Source of the DNA: Bacillota bacterium
Lineage (GTDB): Bacteria; Bacillota; DTU014
DNA length: 52,757 nt
Assembly: GCA_012719595.1 (NCBI GenBank)
Contig: JAAYAB010000015.1
Coordinates: forward strand, 1 to 52,757
Direction: 5' to 3'
The notes below the pieces were generated by a model. That model searched no databases and was not told the origin of the DNA. It was given only the letters and a program-made list of their open reading frames with translations. This document shows, piece after piece, positions 34,313 to 42,520 of the stretch. The first letter of the stretch is position 1, and each line of letters starts with the position of its first letter. The position numbers and the translations under genes are program-made.

Positions 34313-35066
34313 CAGTCGCTACCTTCCCGTCCCCAACCAGCGGGTCGAGATAGTCGAGACAACTGAAACCCCAACTGAATCGCCGGAAGTCTACATCACC
34401 AGAGTAGAAGACGTCGGGGACGAGTCGATCACTGTGGTCTGCCCGATGAGCAGAGGCGAGGTAGTGCCGTTAAGGAAAGGCTTGAGGGTGACCGTGACAT
34501 ATACCCGAGGCCGGGCGCTGCTCGCCTTTGAGGCAGATGTCATCGACCGGGAATCGGGAGAAGTGCCGAGGCTTTGGCTCACTCTGCCTCAAGAAGTGGT
34601 AAGAGTGCAGCGAAGAAGCTACCTTCGGATGGCTGCCTCGCTGCCGGTCATGTACGCGCCGGTCGGAGCGGACCAGGACGCGCACGACGTGGTGCCGATA
34701 TACAGAGCGGAGAGCGTGGACATCAGCGCAGGCGGTCTCCGGATCAGGCTGGTCGACGTCGCGGTCGGCATCAGGTTCGGCTCCTATGTGCGAGTGCAGT
34801 TTACCTTGCCCGGGGTGAAAGCGTCCTACGATCTGATCGCCCAAGTCATGCGGATCGAGCAATCGGACAGCACGGAAGGAACCTTTCCGTCCTCAGAGGA
34901 CGTAGCTACTAGAGGAAACACAGTGGACGAGGTGGCCGATGAGAGATACAGATACCGTCTGGCTCTGCGATTCGTCGACATCAGCCAGGTTGCGCAGGAC
35001 TGCATCATGAGGTTTGTGTTCGAAAGAGAACGAGAACTCATCGAGCGGGGCGTGATTGAGCGCTGA
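34305..35066 (+). CDS. PilZ-domain cyclic-di-GMP flagellar brake protein (YcgR/DgrA-like)
   Basis: A 253-residue protein with an N-terminal YcgR-like domain (about 1-100) and a C-terminal PilZ domain. The c-di-GMP binding residues are present: RxxxR in VQRRSYLRMAAS (about residue 105) and DxSxGG in VDISAGGLRI (about 142). Such proteins slow the motor or affect stators when c-di-GMP is high. It lies in the standard place between flhG and fliA and overlaps flhG. ATG 34305 has GGAGG seven bases upstream; 34302 is possible. Confidence 0.9.
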   Translation: MVDSRYLPVPNQRVEIVETTETPTESPEVYITRVEDVGDESITVVCPMSRGEVVPLRKGLRVTVTYTRGRALLAFEADVIDRESGEVPRLWLTLPQEVVRVQRRSYLRMAASLPVMYAPVGADQDAHDVVPIYRAESVDISAGGLRIRLVDVAVGIRFGSYVRVQFTLPGVKASYDLIAQVMRIEQSDSTEGTFPSSEDVATRGNTVDEVADERYRYRLALRFVDISQVAQDCIMRFVFERERELIERGVIER

Positions 35067-35089
35067 AAACTGTGGCGGAGGCGTTGGTC

Positions 35090-35860
35090 TTGGCAAGCCT
35101 TGAGGACGCGTGGAAGACCTATAGAGAGACCGGGGACCACACCTGCCGGGAGAGGCTTGTTATCGCATACGTCGGCCTCGTGAAGAGCGTCGTAGGACGA
35201 ATGAGTGTCAGCCGAGTGCCCGGAGCCGAATACGACGACCTCGTGAGCAGCGGAATCCTCGGCCTGATCGATGCGATCGACAGGTTTGATCCGGACAAGG
35301 GCGTCAAGTTCGAAGCCTACGCGACCACTCGGATACGCGGGGCCGTCCTGGATGCCTGCAGGAAGAACGACTGGGTTCCGAGGAGCGTACGGCAGACTGC
35401 GAGGCGGCTCGAGCGGGTGTACTCAGCGGTTGAGAACCGGCTCGGAAGGTCTGCGACTGACGTGGAGATCGCAGACGAGATGGGGATCGCAGTCGAAGAA
35501 CTCGAAAAGATGCTCAGGGAGATCAACGGATCATACCTGGTCTCGCTGGACGAGACTGTGCCGGGAGTAGATGACGACGACTCCATCACGATAGCGGACA
35601 GAATCGAGGATACGACAAGTCCCGCTCCTGACGAGCTGGCAGCTGACGCGAGTGCTCTCGAGGTGCTGACTGAGGCGGTTTGCCGGTTGCCTGAGCGAGA
35701 GCGCCTCGTCGTTTCCCTCTACTACAACGACGGGCTGACACTTCGGGAAATCGGCGAAGTCATGGGCGTTACCGAATCGAGAGTGTCGCAGCTGCATACC
35801 AAGGCCATACTCAGGCTTAGGGGGCGGTTGGCGAGGGCCAGGACACAACATGCCGTATGA
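35090..35860 (+). CDS. fliA: Flagellar sigma factor FliA (sigma-28, WhiG/SigD type)
   Basis: A 256-residue sigma factor. Region 2 is clear (YDDLVSSGILGLIDAIDRFD, then KGVKFEAYATTRIRGAVLDA), region 3 has SVRQTARRLERVYSAVENRL, and region 4 ends with LTLREIGEVMGVTESRVSQL. It should transcribe late genes such as flagellin, which lie outside the window. The start is placed at TTG 35090, eight bases after GGAGG; GTG 35072 is an alternative. The anti-sigma factor FlgM is not present here. Confidence 0.95.
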   Translation: MASLEDAWKTYRETGDHTCRERLVIAYVGLVKSVVGRMSVSRVPGAEYDDLVSSGILGLIDAIDRFDPDKGVKFEAYATTRIRGAVLDACRKNDWVPRSVRQTARRLERVYSAVENRLGRSATDVEIADEMGIAVEELEKMLREINGSYLVSLDETVPGVDDDDSITIADRIEDTTSPAPDELAADASALEVLTEAVCRLPERERLVVSLYYNDGLTLREIGEVMGVTESRVSQLHTKAILRLRGRLARARTQHAV

Positions 35861-35903
35861 GTGCAGGCCCTGAGTCGACCGATCCTCTTGGGAGGTGAGG
35901 GCA

Positions 35904-36251
35904 GTGCGTCCGGTCGATCTGCAGGCGATTGTCTCGAGAACCCAAGACATCGAAAGGCTGCAGCGAATCCAGCAACAGCACCCCACACTGGCTCAAGAGC
36001 AGTTTTCGGAAAGACTGCGCAAAGAGGCGGTAGAGAACCAGAGGCGCGTCCGCACAGCTGAGGAGTCACTGCCTGCCAGGATACGGGATCAACATAGGGA
36101 GAAGTCAGGCTGGCAGAGTGCGTCCGGCGACAGCGGCGAGAACGACGAGCGGGCTGATCAAGAGAAGGACGACCTCGGCACGCGGAAAGCTGAGGCCGTC
36201 GCAGCTGACGACGGGAAGGTCAAGGGTCGGCTGATCGATGTCAAGGCATAG
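35904..36251 (+). CDS. Conserved small protein at the end of the flagellar operon
   Basis: A 115-residue charged protein of unknown function. The N-terminus VRPVDLQAIVSRTQDIERLQ and the C-terminal GRLIDVKA match a small protein often seen just after fliA in clostridial flagellar operons. The middle is helical, then disordered and rich in Glu, Asp, Arg and Lys. The GTG start at 35904 is five bases after GAGGTGA. No enzyme or membrane motif is visible. Confidence 0.7.
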   Translation: MRPVDLQAIVSRTQDIERLQRIQQQHPTLAQEQFSERLRKEAVENQRRVRTAEESLPARIRDQHREKSGWQSASGDSGENDERADQEKDDLGTRKAEAVAADDGKVKGRLIDVKA

Positions 36252-36273
36252 GATCAGTGGAGGATGAGGCTTC

Positions 36274-36855
36274 GTGGACTCACTGTTGAACTGGCTTCAG
36301 ATGATGACTCTGGTTGTAGTCGCGGTCGCGGCCGTGAGTCTGATTGCTTTTGGCTATTTCCAATCGTCTCAACAACCGGCCTCTGAACAGCAGAGCAAGA
36401 GTGACCAGGCAGTGGAGCCTGACGACGGACGGGCGGAGTTCCTCTTGGCGCTCAGGACGGCTTCTGATGAGATCATGGGTGACTTGGACGCCAGGATCTC
36501 TTTGACTCGGGAGCTCTTGAGCCAGGCTGACGAGCGCATCGCGACCCTTAGGGAGTTGGTGGCAGCAGCCGAGCAGGCTTCTCCAACAAGCCCCCGTGAT
36601 GGCGGAGAACCGCAGGCCCGGCCTGTCACCCGCGAGATCACGCGTGAGGCCGCACCGGACTCCTCAAACCGGCAGCAGAGAAGGATGCGCGCGAAGCAGG
36701 AAAGGCCGAGTGCAAATGCTGATCGAAACGGGGCTGTGCATGAAAGCGGTCTGGCGCGCGCCCGAGAGGGAAAGCAAGCGGAAGAGATCGCCAAGTCGCT
36801 TGGCATCGGAACTGGCGAGGTGATGTTGATACTCGGCTTGTCTCGAAGGTCCTGA
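36274..36855 (+). CDS. Membrane-anchored protein with C-terminal helix-turn-helix-like segment
   Basis: A 193-residue protein. A membrane helix (about 8-29, MMTLVVVAVAAVSLIAFGYF) is followed by an acidic and coiled region, a basic disordered stretch (about 105-150), and a C-terminal segment AREGKQAEEIAKSLGIGTGE, VMLILGLSRR that resembles a short helix-turn-helix. This layout (DUF6115-like) is common in Gram-positive flagellar loci downstream of fliA. The role is unknown. GTG 36274 has GGAGG about 10 bases upstream. It is the last gene of the flagellar block. Confidence 0.65.
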   Translation: MDSLLNWLQMMTLVVVAVAAVSLIAFGYFQSSQQPASEQQSKSDQAVEPDDGRAEFLLALRTASDEIMGDLDARISLTRELLSQADERIATLRELVAAAEQASPTSPRDGGEPQARPVTREITREAAPDSSNRQQRRMRAKQERPSANADRNGAVHESGLARAREGKQAEEIAKSLGIGTGEVMLILGLSRRS

Positions 36856-36901
36856 GCCTGCGTCTCTGGGTCTGACCACACCACTCACGCCGGCGGCGGG
36901 C

Positions 36902-36938
36902 AGCGCTGATTCGGTCACGGCAATCGGCGAATAGCGCT
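36902..36938 (+). terminator. Hairpin after the flagellar operon, possible terminator
   Basis: AGCGCT (36902-36907) plus ATTCG (36909-36913) pair with CGAAT (36928-36932) plus AGCGCT (36933-36938), an 11-bp stem with one bulged G and a 14-base loop. It starts 47 bases past the last flagellar stop. There is no T-run, so it may be Rho-dependent or a stability element. Confidence 0.4.
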
Positions 36939-36971
36939 GATCCGACCTAAGCCTGAGCTAGACCTGCCTTG

Positions 36972-36994
36972 GTGCTCGAACAGCACAAAGTGCT
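36972..36994. promoter_or_regulatory. Dyad element directly upstream of the amino-acid ABC promoter
   Basis: GTGCT (36972-36976), AGCAC (36982-36986) and GTGCT (36990-36994) form two overlapping dyads; the second reads AGCACAAAGTGCT. It ends three bases before the -35 box of the promoter at 36997. The position suits an activator or repressor operator. No known regulator box was recognised. Confidence 0.45.
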
Positions 36995-36996
36995 AA

Positions 36997-37025
36997 TTGC
37001 GAGTCCTGATCTTCTCCAGTATAAT
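36997..37025 (+). promoter_or_regulatory. Vegetative (sigma-A) promoter of the amino-acid ABC operon
   Basis: TTGCGA (36997-37002), a 17-base spacer, and a perfect TATAAT (37020-37025). The predicted transcript start is near 37032, about 47 bases before the binding-protein start. It is the clearest housekeeping promoter in the window. Confidence 0.85.
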
Positions 37026-37078
37026 TGTACAAGATTCTGCATTGGTTCCGGTATAGCGTAGTTGAGGAGGGTGACTTC

Positions 37079-37828
37079 ATGAAAAGGCTCTTGTTGGTAG
37101 GTTTGTGCCTCACTATGGTTTTGGCCATGAGCTTGGCCGCGGCAGGGGCGGAGGTCATCAAGGTGGCGAGCGAGATGGCTTATCCGCCGTTCGAGCAGTT
37201 GGATCCAGACGGCAAGATGTGGGGATTTGATATCGAGTTGGTCACGGCTATCGTGGAGGAGATGGGCGCAGAGATTCAGCTGTTGAACGTCGGCTGGGAC
37301 GGGCTGATACCCGGGATCCAGTATGGCTCATTTGACTTGCTGATCTCGGCCATGACGATCACTCCGGAGAGAGCTGAGCAGATAGACTTCAGTGACTGGT
37401 ACTTCGACAGCCGGCAGGCAGTACTTGTCCGCCAGAATGACAACAGGATCAAGACCAAGACCGATCTGGCAGGCAAGCGCATCGGAGTCCAACTCGGGAC
37501 TACCGGCGACTTTGCAGTCAGCGAGCTGGACTATGTTGACGCAGACAAGGACGTCCGCCGATTTGAGACCTCGCCTGAAGCTATCATGGAGCTGATGACC
37601 GGCGGAGTGGACGCAGCAGTGATTGACATGCCTGTGGCGCTCTATTACCGCGACAGATATCCCGGCTTCAAGCTGGTCGTAGACCCGAGCGAGTGGGAAC
37701 CGGAGTACTACGGCATAGGCGTGAAGAAGGGCAGAACAGACCTGCTGGAGAGAGTCAACGCCGCACTCAAGGCTTTGAGAGAAAGTGGCAAGTATCAGGA
37801 GATATATGACAAGTACTTCGGTTTGTAG
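37079..37828 (+). CDS. Amino-acid ABC transporter substrate-binding protein
   Basis: A 249-residue family-3 binding protein. The signal peptide (MKRLLLVGLCLTMVLAMSLA, then AAGA) has no lipobox cysteine. The mature part shows ASEMAYPPFEQLDPDGKMWG, then FDIELVTAIVEEMG and DLLISAMTITPERAEQIDFS, the classic polar amino-acid binding pattern. ATG 37079 has GGAGGGTGA four bases upstream. It delivers a polar amino acid to the permease encoded next. The exact ligand is not readable. Confidence 0.95.
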   Translation: MKRLLLVGLCLTMVLAMSLAAAGAEVIKVASEMAYPPFEQLDPDGKMWGFDIELVTAIVEEMGAEIQLLNVGWDGLIPGIQYGSFDLLISAMTITPERAEQIDFSDWYFDSRQAVLVRQNDNRIKTKTDLAGKRIGVQLGTTGDFAVSELDYVDADKDVRRFETSPEAIMELMTGGVDAAVIDMPVALYYRDRYPGFKLVVDPSEWEPEYYGIGVKKGRTDLLERVNAALKALRESGKYQEIYDKYFGL

Positions 37829-37856
37829 CGAAGGGACCTAAGGTCTGCAATGGGCG

Positions 37857-37905
37857 TCTGCGTAGCATCGAAAGCAGTGCGGTGCTACGCAGATTGTTTT
37901 GTTGC
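37857..37905 (+). terminator. Hairpin plus T-rich tract between binding protein and permease genes
   Basis: TCTGCGTAGCA (37857-37867) and TGCTACGCAGA (37883-37893) are a perfect 11-bp inverted repeat with a 15-base loop, followed by TTGTTTTGTTG. It looks like a leaky intrinsic terminator 28 bases after the binding-protein stop. It would give more binding protein than permease and ATPase. Confidence 0.75.
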
Positions 37906-37929
37906 GTGTTCAGGAGGTGAGGAAGCAAC

Positions 37930-38613
37930 GTGGTTGCTTCTACACTGTCGTTCTTGTGGGAACACAAGTCCTTTCTCTTGTGGGGCGCGTGGTCTACGAT
38001 TCAACTGACAACCATATCTGTTGCGCTCGGAACAGTCATAGGAACAGTCGTCGGGATATGCCGTGTCTCCAGGAGCAAAGTGCTCAGCCTTGCCGCCGCC
38101 GGCTATGCCGACTTTATCAGAGGGACTCCTCTGCTGGTGCAAATATTCCTCGTCCACTACGGCCTTCCGGCCGTTGTGAGCAGCTATGTGCCAGGGTTTT
38201 ACGTCGCTCCGTTCGTGTCTGCAGTCGCCGCCCTGAGCATCAACAGCGGAGCTTACGTCTCGGAGATCGTTCGTGCAGGCATACAGTCAATCGAAAAGGG
38301 TCAGACGGAGGCGGGCCGCTCGCTGGGAATGACCTATGGGCAGACTATGCGGTACATCATTTTGCCCCAGGCGTTCAGGCGCATAGTGCCTCCGCTTGGC
38401 AATGAGTTCATAGCTATGCTCAAGGACTCGTCGCTCGTTTTCGCGATCGGATACAACGAACTGATGACCAGAGGCAAGATCCTAATGACTAAGTACTTCC
38501 AGTTCTTCGAGACCTGGGTTGCTGTAGCCCTGGTGTTCCTCTGCATGACCCTTCTCGTGAGCAGGTTGGTGCGCTTTGTGGAGAGGAGGATGGCCATCAA
38601 TGGTGAGAGTTGA
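37930..38613 (+). CDS. Amino-acid ABC transporter permease
   Basis: A 227-residue HisM/GlnP-type permease. Membrane helices include [20 protein letters not shown] near residue 20 and the family loop [20 protein letters not shown]. The ATPase-docking EAA region reads [23 protein letters not shown] 37930 has AGGAGGTGA nine bases upstream. It overlaps the ATPase gene by 14 bases. A homodimer of this single permease is likely, as no second permease gene is present. Confidence 0.94.
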   Translation: MVASTLSFLWEHKSFLLWGAWSTIQLTTISVALGTVIGTVVGICRVSRSKVLSLAAAGYADFIRGTPLLVQIFLVHYGLPAVVSSYVPGFYVAPFVSAVAALSINSGAYVSEIVRAGIQSIEKGQTEAGRSLGMTYGQTMRYIILPQAFRRIVPPLGNEFIAMLKDSSLVFAIGYNELMTRGKILMTKYFQFFETWVAVALVFLCMTLLVSRLVRFVERRMAINGES

Positions 38614-39331
38614 GAATCTTCACAAGCACTTCGGCAAGCTCCATGTTCTCAAGGGAATCACCAACCGCATCATGAAGGGAGAGGTCGTCGTCATAATCGG
38701 ACCCAGCGGATCCGGGAAGAGCACCTTTCTGCGCTGCCTGAACCTCCTCGAGATGCCGACGTCGGGCGACATATACATCGAAGGAGTCAACGTGATCAAC
38801 CGCGGCGAGAACCGCGTCAGTATCAACAAGGTGCGGGAAAACGTGGGCATAGTCTTTCAGAGCTTCAACCTCTTTCCCCATATGACTGCGCTGAGAAACA
38901 TCGAACTGGCACCCATGATAGTAAGGCGTGTTCCCGAAGCTCAGGCGCGCGAAGATGCCTTGGCTCTGCTGAACAGAGTGGGGCTCGCGGACAAGGCCGA
39001 CTCCTATCCGTCTCAGCTGTCCGGCGGGCAGCAGCAGAGGGTCGCGATAGCGAGGGCGCTCGCCATGAAGCCGAAAGTGATGCTGTTCGACGAGCCGACA
39101 TCCGCCCTTGACCCCGAGATGATTGGGGAAGTGCTCGACGTCATGAAGGGACTGGCTCGAGACGGCATGACCATGGTAGTGGTCACTCATGAGATGGGGT
39201 TCGCCAGAGAAGTGGCGGACCGGGTCTTGTTCATGGATGACGGGGTGATCGTCGAAGAGAACACGCCTGCGGAGCTTTTCTCGAACCCGCAGAATCCCCG
39301 CACTAAGGCGTTCTTGAGTAAGATTCTGTAG
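38600..39331 (+). CDS. Amino-acid ABC transporter ATP-binding protein
   Basis: A 243-residue GlnQ-type ATPase. Walker A is GPSGSGKST, the Q-loop is in [14 protein letters not shown], the signature is [17 protein letters not shown], and Walker B is [14 protein letters not shown], followed by the H-loop in [19 protein letters not shown] 38600 has GAGGAGG ten bases upstream. It energises import with the preceding permease. Its last 29 bases overlap the end of the oppositely read EamA gene. Confidence 0.96.
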   Translation: MVRVENLHKHFGKLHVLKGITNRIMKGEVVVIIGPSGSGKSTFLRCLNLLEMPTSGDIYIEGVNVINRGENRVSINKVRENVGIVFQSFNLFPHMTALRNIELAPMIVRRVPEAQAREDALALLNRVGLADKADSYPSQLSGGQQQRVAIARALAMKPKVMLFDEPTSALDPEMIGEVLDVMKGLARDGMTMVVVTHEMGFAREVADRVLFMDDGVIVEENTPAELFSNPQNPRTKAFLSKIL

Positions 39332-40229
39332 GGACTGCGTGGCGAGATGGACTGAGATTGACCGCCAGGATGCCAGCGAGGATCATCAGGCCTCCAACGA
39401 GCGTCCTGGCGCCCGGGTTTTCGCCGAAGAACAGGAAGGCGAACAGCGCGGCGAACACCGGTTCCAAAGAGTAGATCATCGCAGTCTCGATCGAAGATGC
39501 AATGCGCTGAGCGGCCGTCTGTATCACCAGTGCGACTGAAGTCGCAAGGATCCCGCAGTAGATGGCAGCAAGAAGTGCCGTGCTCGGGATGCGGTTGATA
39601 TCTGCGATACTGCCCCGCAACACCGACAGCGCCAGCGTGATGAGAGCTATCAAGACGGCTTGGACCAGTACGACAGCAACCGGGTCCACCGAACGAGCAT
39701 ATCTGTCGGTTGCGACGATGTGAAGCCCAAAGAACACTGCACATACGAAGGTGATGATGTCTCCGGGGGCAAACGACAGGCCCTTCTGCACCGCTATCGT
39801 CAGGAGTCCCGCCGTCGCCAGAAGGATTCCGATTCGCACGCGAATGGGCGGGAGGCTTCTAATGAGAAGGGAATGGACCACAGCGACGAGTATCACATTC
39901 ATCCCGGTGATGAACCCTGAGGCGGTTGCAGACGTCAAGCGGAGGCCCTCAACCTGGGCGATGAACCCGGCAGCGAAGATCAGCCCGAGAGCGATGCCGG
40001 GCTTGAATGATTCGGCCAGGCCGGGCCGATCGGTTGCGCCAAGGCGCCGTCTTCGAACCGCGCTCACTGCATACACGGGGAGGAGGCCCATCGTCGCCGC
40101 GGTGAAGCGAACGAACAGGAACAACATGGGATCCACATCGGCTACCGCGGTCTTCATGACGCCGAATGTCGATCCCCAGACCACAGCTATGAAAAGCAGT
40201 CCAATGTCAGCGGCGATTCTGTTGCTCAT
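39303..40229 (-). CDS. EamA (DMT) family transporter
   Basis: A 308-residue drug/metabolite transporter with ten predicted membrane helices in two EamA repeats. The N-terminus [20 protein letters not shown] and the second repeat ending [32 protein letters not shown] are typical. It likely exports a small metabolite or amino acid; substrate unknown. The start at ATG 40229 fits the family length, but no good ribosome binding site is visible, and longer readings to 40487 run into the neighbouring dehydrogenase gene. It converges with and overlaps the ATPase gene. Confidence 0.9.
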   Translation of the reverse strand: MSNRIAADIGLLFIAVVWGSTFGVMKTAVADVDPMLFLFVRFTAATMGLLPVYAVSAVRRRRLGATDRPGLAESFKPGIALGLIFAAGFIAQVEGLRLTSATASGFITGMNVILVAVVHSLLIRSLPPIRVRIGILLATAGLLTIAVQKGLSFAPGDIITFVCAVFFGLHIVATDRYARSVDPVAVVLVQAVLIALITLALSVLRGSIADINRIPSTALLAAIYCGILATSVALVIQTAAQRIASSIETAMIYSLEPVFAALFAFLFFGENPGARTLVGGLMILAGILAVNLSPSRHAVPTESYSRTP

Positions 40230-40310
40230 CACAAGTAAGTTCGCCGCGATCTGGCCGCCTCCCTCTGGGTAAAGCAGGATGAACACAATAGAGACGGAGG
40301 TTTGCTTGCA

Positions 40311-41471
40311 ATGTTCAAGATGCTGTACCCTCGCCGGGTTCTGTCCGGTCCCGGCTGCATCTCGGCTCTGGGACAAGAGCTGCGAAACAGATTCGCCGGA
40401 GTGCTCGTGGTTGCAGGCTCGGGGAGCCTGCGGCGCAGCGGAGTCCTCGACAAGGTCGAAGCAAGCCTGCGAGAGGCAGGTCTGCACATTCGCGTCTTTG
40501 AGGGCGTAGAGCCTGAACCGTCGGTCAAGACCGCGGAGTCATGCACCCGCGTCCTGTCGGAGTTCCGCGACTCGCTGGAGGCACCTGTTTGCGTACTGGG
40601 CATCGGGGGCGGGAGCGCGTTGGACGTGGCCAAAGCAGCAGCCGGCCTTGTCAACGAGTCGTCAACTGTCGCCGACATCTTTCGCGGCAAGCCGATATCG
40701 ACAAAAGGAGTGCCATTCGCAGCAGTGCCGACGACGGCGGGATCAGGTGCCGAGGCAACGACCAACGCGGTGCTGACCGATACCGAACAGGGCACAAAAG
40801 CGAGCATCCGCAGCGACAGCTTTCTCGCGGAACTGGTCGTTCTCGATCCGGTGCTGACCTGCAGCGCACCGCCCGCGGTCACCGCAGCGTCGGGAATGGA
40901 TTCCCTCGCGCAAGCGATTGAGGGCTATACATCCATGCATGCGAACGAGTTCACCCGGCCGCTCAGCAGGGAGGCGGTTCGGCTCATAGGGCACAATCTG
41001 CTCCGAGCCTACAGTGACGGAGACGACTTGCCGGCCAGAGACGCTATGCTGAAGGCGAGCTTTCTCGGCGCGGTTGCGTTTGCGAACTGCCGCCTCGGAG
41101 CGGTTCACGGCATAGCTCATCCGGTCGGGGTGAGGTACCATGCTCCCCATGGCGTTGTGTGCGCAATCCTGCTTCCGTATGTGATGAGGTTCAACATGCC
41201 GGACTGCGTTGAGGACTACGCAAGACTGGCGCGGGAATGGGAGATTGCGAAGAAAAAGACATCCGCGAGAGCCATGGCCGCGAGTCTCATCGGCATGGTC
41301 GAGGACCTCAACCACAAGGTGGGCATTCCGCCGAAGCTCAGAGAGATCGGCTTACGACAGGAAGACATCAGTGCGATAGCAGAGGAGAGCCTGCCGTCCG
41401 GTTCTATGGCGGCGAATAGACGGAAGATGATCAAGGAAGACATTGAGGCGCTGCTGGAGGCCAATCTTTAG
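40311..41471 (+). CDS. Iron-containing alcohol dehydrogenase family protein
   Basis: A 386-residue group III dehydrogenase, NAD(P)-dependent. The nucleotide-binding motif GIGGGSALDVAKAAAGL lies near residue 97, and TTAGSGAEAT near 143. Metal ligands by family alignment are D197 (GMDSLAQAIEGY), H266 (AVHGIAHPVG) and H280 (HAPHGVVCAILLP). The usual first ligand histidine, four residues after the Asp, is Gln (Q201). The substrate alcohol or aldehyde cannot be named. ATG 40311 has GGAGG ten bases upstream. It is divergent from the EamA gene, with 81 bases between them. Confidence 0.9.
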   Translation: MFKMLYPRRVLSGPGCISALGQELRNRFAGVLVVAGSGSLRRSGVLDKVEASLREAGLHIRVFEGVEPEPSVKTAESCTRVLSEFRDSLEAPVCVLGIGGGSALDVAKAAAGLVNESSTVADIFRGKPISTKGVPFAAVPTTAGSGAEATTNAVLTDTEQGTKASIRSDSFLAELVVLDPVLTCSAPPAVTAASGMDSLAQAIEGYTSMHANEFTRPLSREAVRLIGHNLLRAYSDGDDLPARDAMLKASFLGAVAFANCRLGAVHGIAHPVGVRYHAPHGVVCAILLPYVMRFNMPDCVEDYARLAREWEIAKKKTSARAMAASLIGMVEDLNHKVGIPPKLREIGLRQEDISAIAEESLPSGSMAANRRKMIKEDIEALLEANL

Positions 41472-41554
41472 GCAGCCATCCTGCAGGTACATCTGGCCGA
41501 CTGTATCGATTCGGGGCGCTGCCAACGTGTGCGGCTGTGCGAGGGCGGCAGAGT

Positions 41555-42424
41555 CTATCGGTCGTCGTCTCTGACGTGTGCAAACCCCTTGCCCAAGACC
41601 TCCGAGGCGTCACTGACTACCATGAACGCTGTGGGATCCAGCTCGGCGACTATGTCCTTGAGCTTCGTGAGCTGAGTCAGGGATACTGTGGTGAGAATGA
41701 CCTGTTTGCTGCTGTGGCTGAATGCTCCCTCTCCGTGCAGAAGCGTGACGCCCCGGCCTATACGCGCTATTATCGCCTGGGATATCTCTTCGTGTTTCGC
41801 CGAGATAATCGTCACGACCTTCGATCTGATCAGACCGGCCTGCACCCTGTCGACGACGTATGCCGACACGAACATCGTCACGAGGGTATAGCCTATCAGT
41901 TTGAGGTCGAATAGAACCAGACCTACTATCACGGGAAGCGCGTTGAAGGCGAATGCACCGCTTCCCAAGCTGAACGAGTATGCGCGGTTGAGGACCAGCG
42001 CGATGATGTCGGTTCCGCCCACCGAGCCCCGGCCTCTGAACGTCAGGCCGAGGCCGATGCCGTTCACCACTCCTCCGAAGAGCGCCGACAGCAGAAGGTC
42101 ATCGACGAGCGGCTCTTTGATATCCAGCAGGGCATCCCAGCCGCTGAGGAAAGCGACGAAGCAGCCGGCACCTATCAGGCTTCTGTAGATGTAGCCTCGC
42201 TGCAGCTTCTTGATTCCAAGGTAGAAGACGGGAATGTTCAGCACGAGCACGCTCAGGCCTATGGGCGCCTTGAGGGTGTAGTGGAGCAGAAGGGCTAACC
42301 CTGACAATCCTCCTGACAGAATGCCTGCGGGTGCGATGAAGAGGTGCATCGACAGGCTGGCAAACAGACTGCCGATTACAATCATGGCGATCCGGTCCGC
42401 TCTGAGGCCGCGAATGGTCAGCAT
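41555..42424 (-). CDS. YitT family membrane protein (DUF161/DUF2179)
   Basis: A 289-residue protein with five or six membrane helices (DUF161 region, about 10-200; motifs LFIAPAGILSGGLSGLALLL and GRGSVGGTDIIALVLNR) and a cytoplasmic DUF2179 domain (about 205-280; SKVVTIISAKHEEISQAIIA and GEGAFSHSSKQVILTTV). The family is abundant in spore-forming Bacillota; function is unknown. ATG 42424 has AGGTGA about ten bases upstream. It converges with the alcohol dehydrogenase gene. Confidence 0.92.
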   Translation of the reverse strand: MLTIRGLRADRIAMIVIGSLFASLSMHLFIAPAGILSGGLSGLALLLHYTLKAPIGLSVLVLNIPVFYLGIKKLQRGYIYRSLIGAGCFVAFLSGWDALLDIKEPLVDDLLLSALFGGVVNGIGLGLTFRGRGSVGGTDIIALVLNRAYSFSLGSGAFAFNALPVIVGLVLFDLKLIGYTLVTMFVSAYVVDRVQAGLIRSKVVTIISAKHEEISQAIIARIGRGVTLLHGEGAFSHSSKQVILTTVSLTQLTKLKDIVAELDPTAFMVVSDASEVLGKGFAHVRDDDR

Positions 42425-42520
42425 TGCTACAATTCACCTGTTTACGATTTCCACTGCACGTCCACAGCCTCTGTTCGACGAACGTCGACCGTATCCTTCA
42501 GGGATTGCACGCCTGTAATG

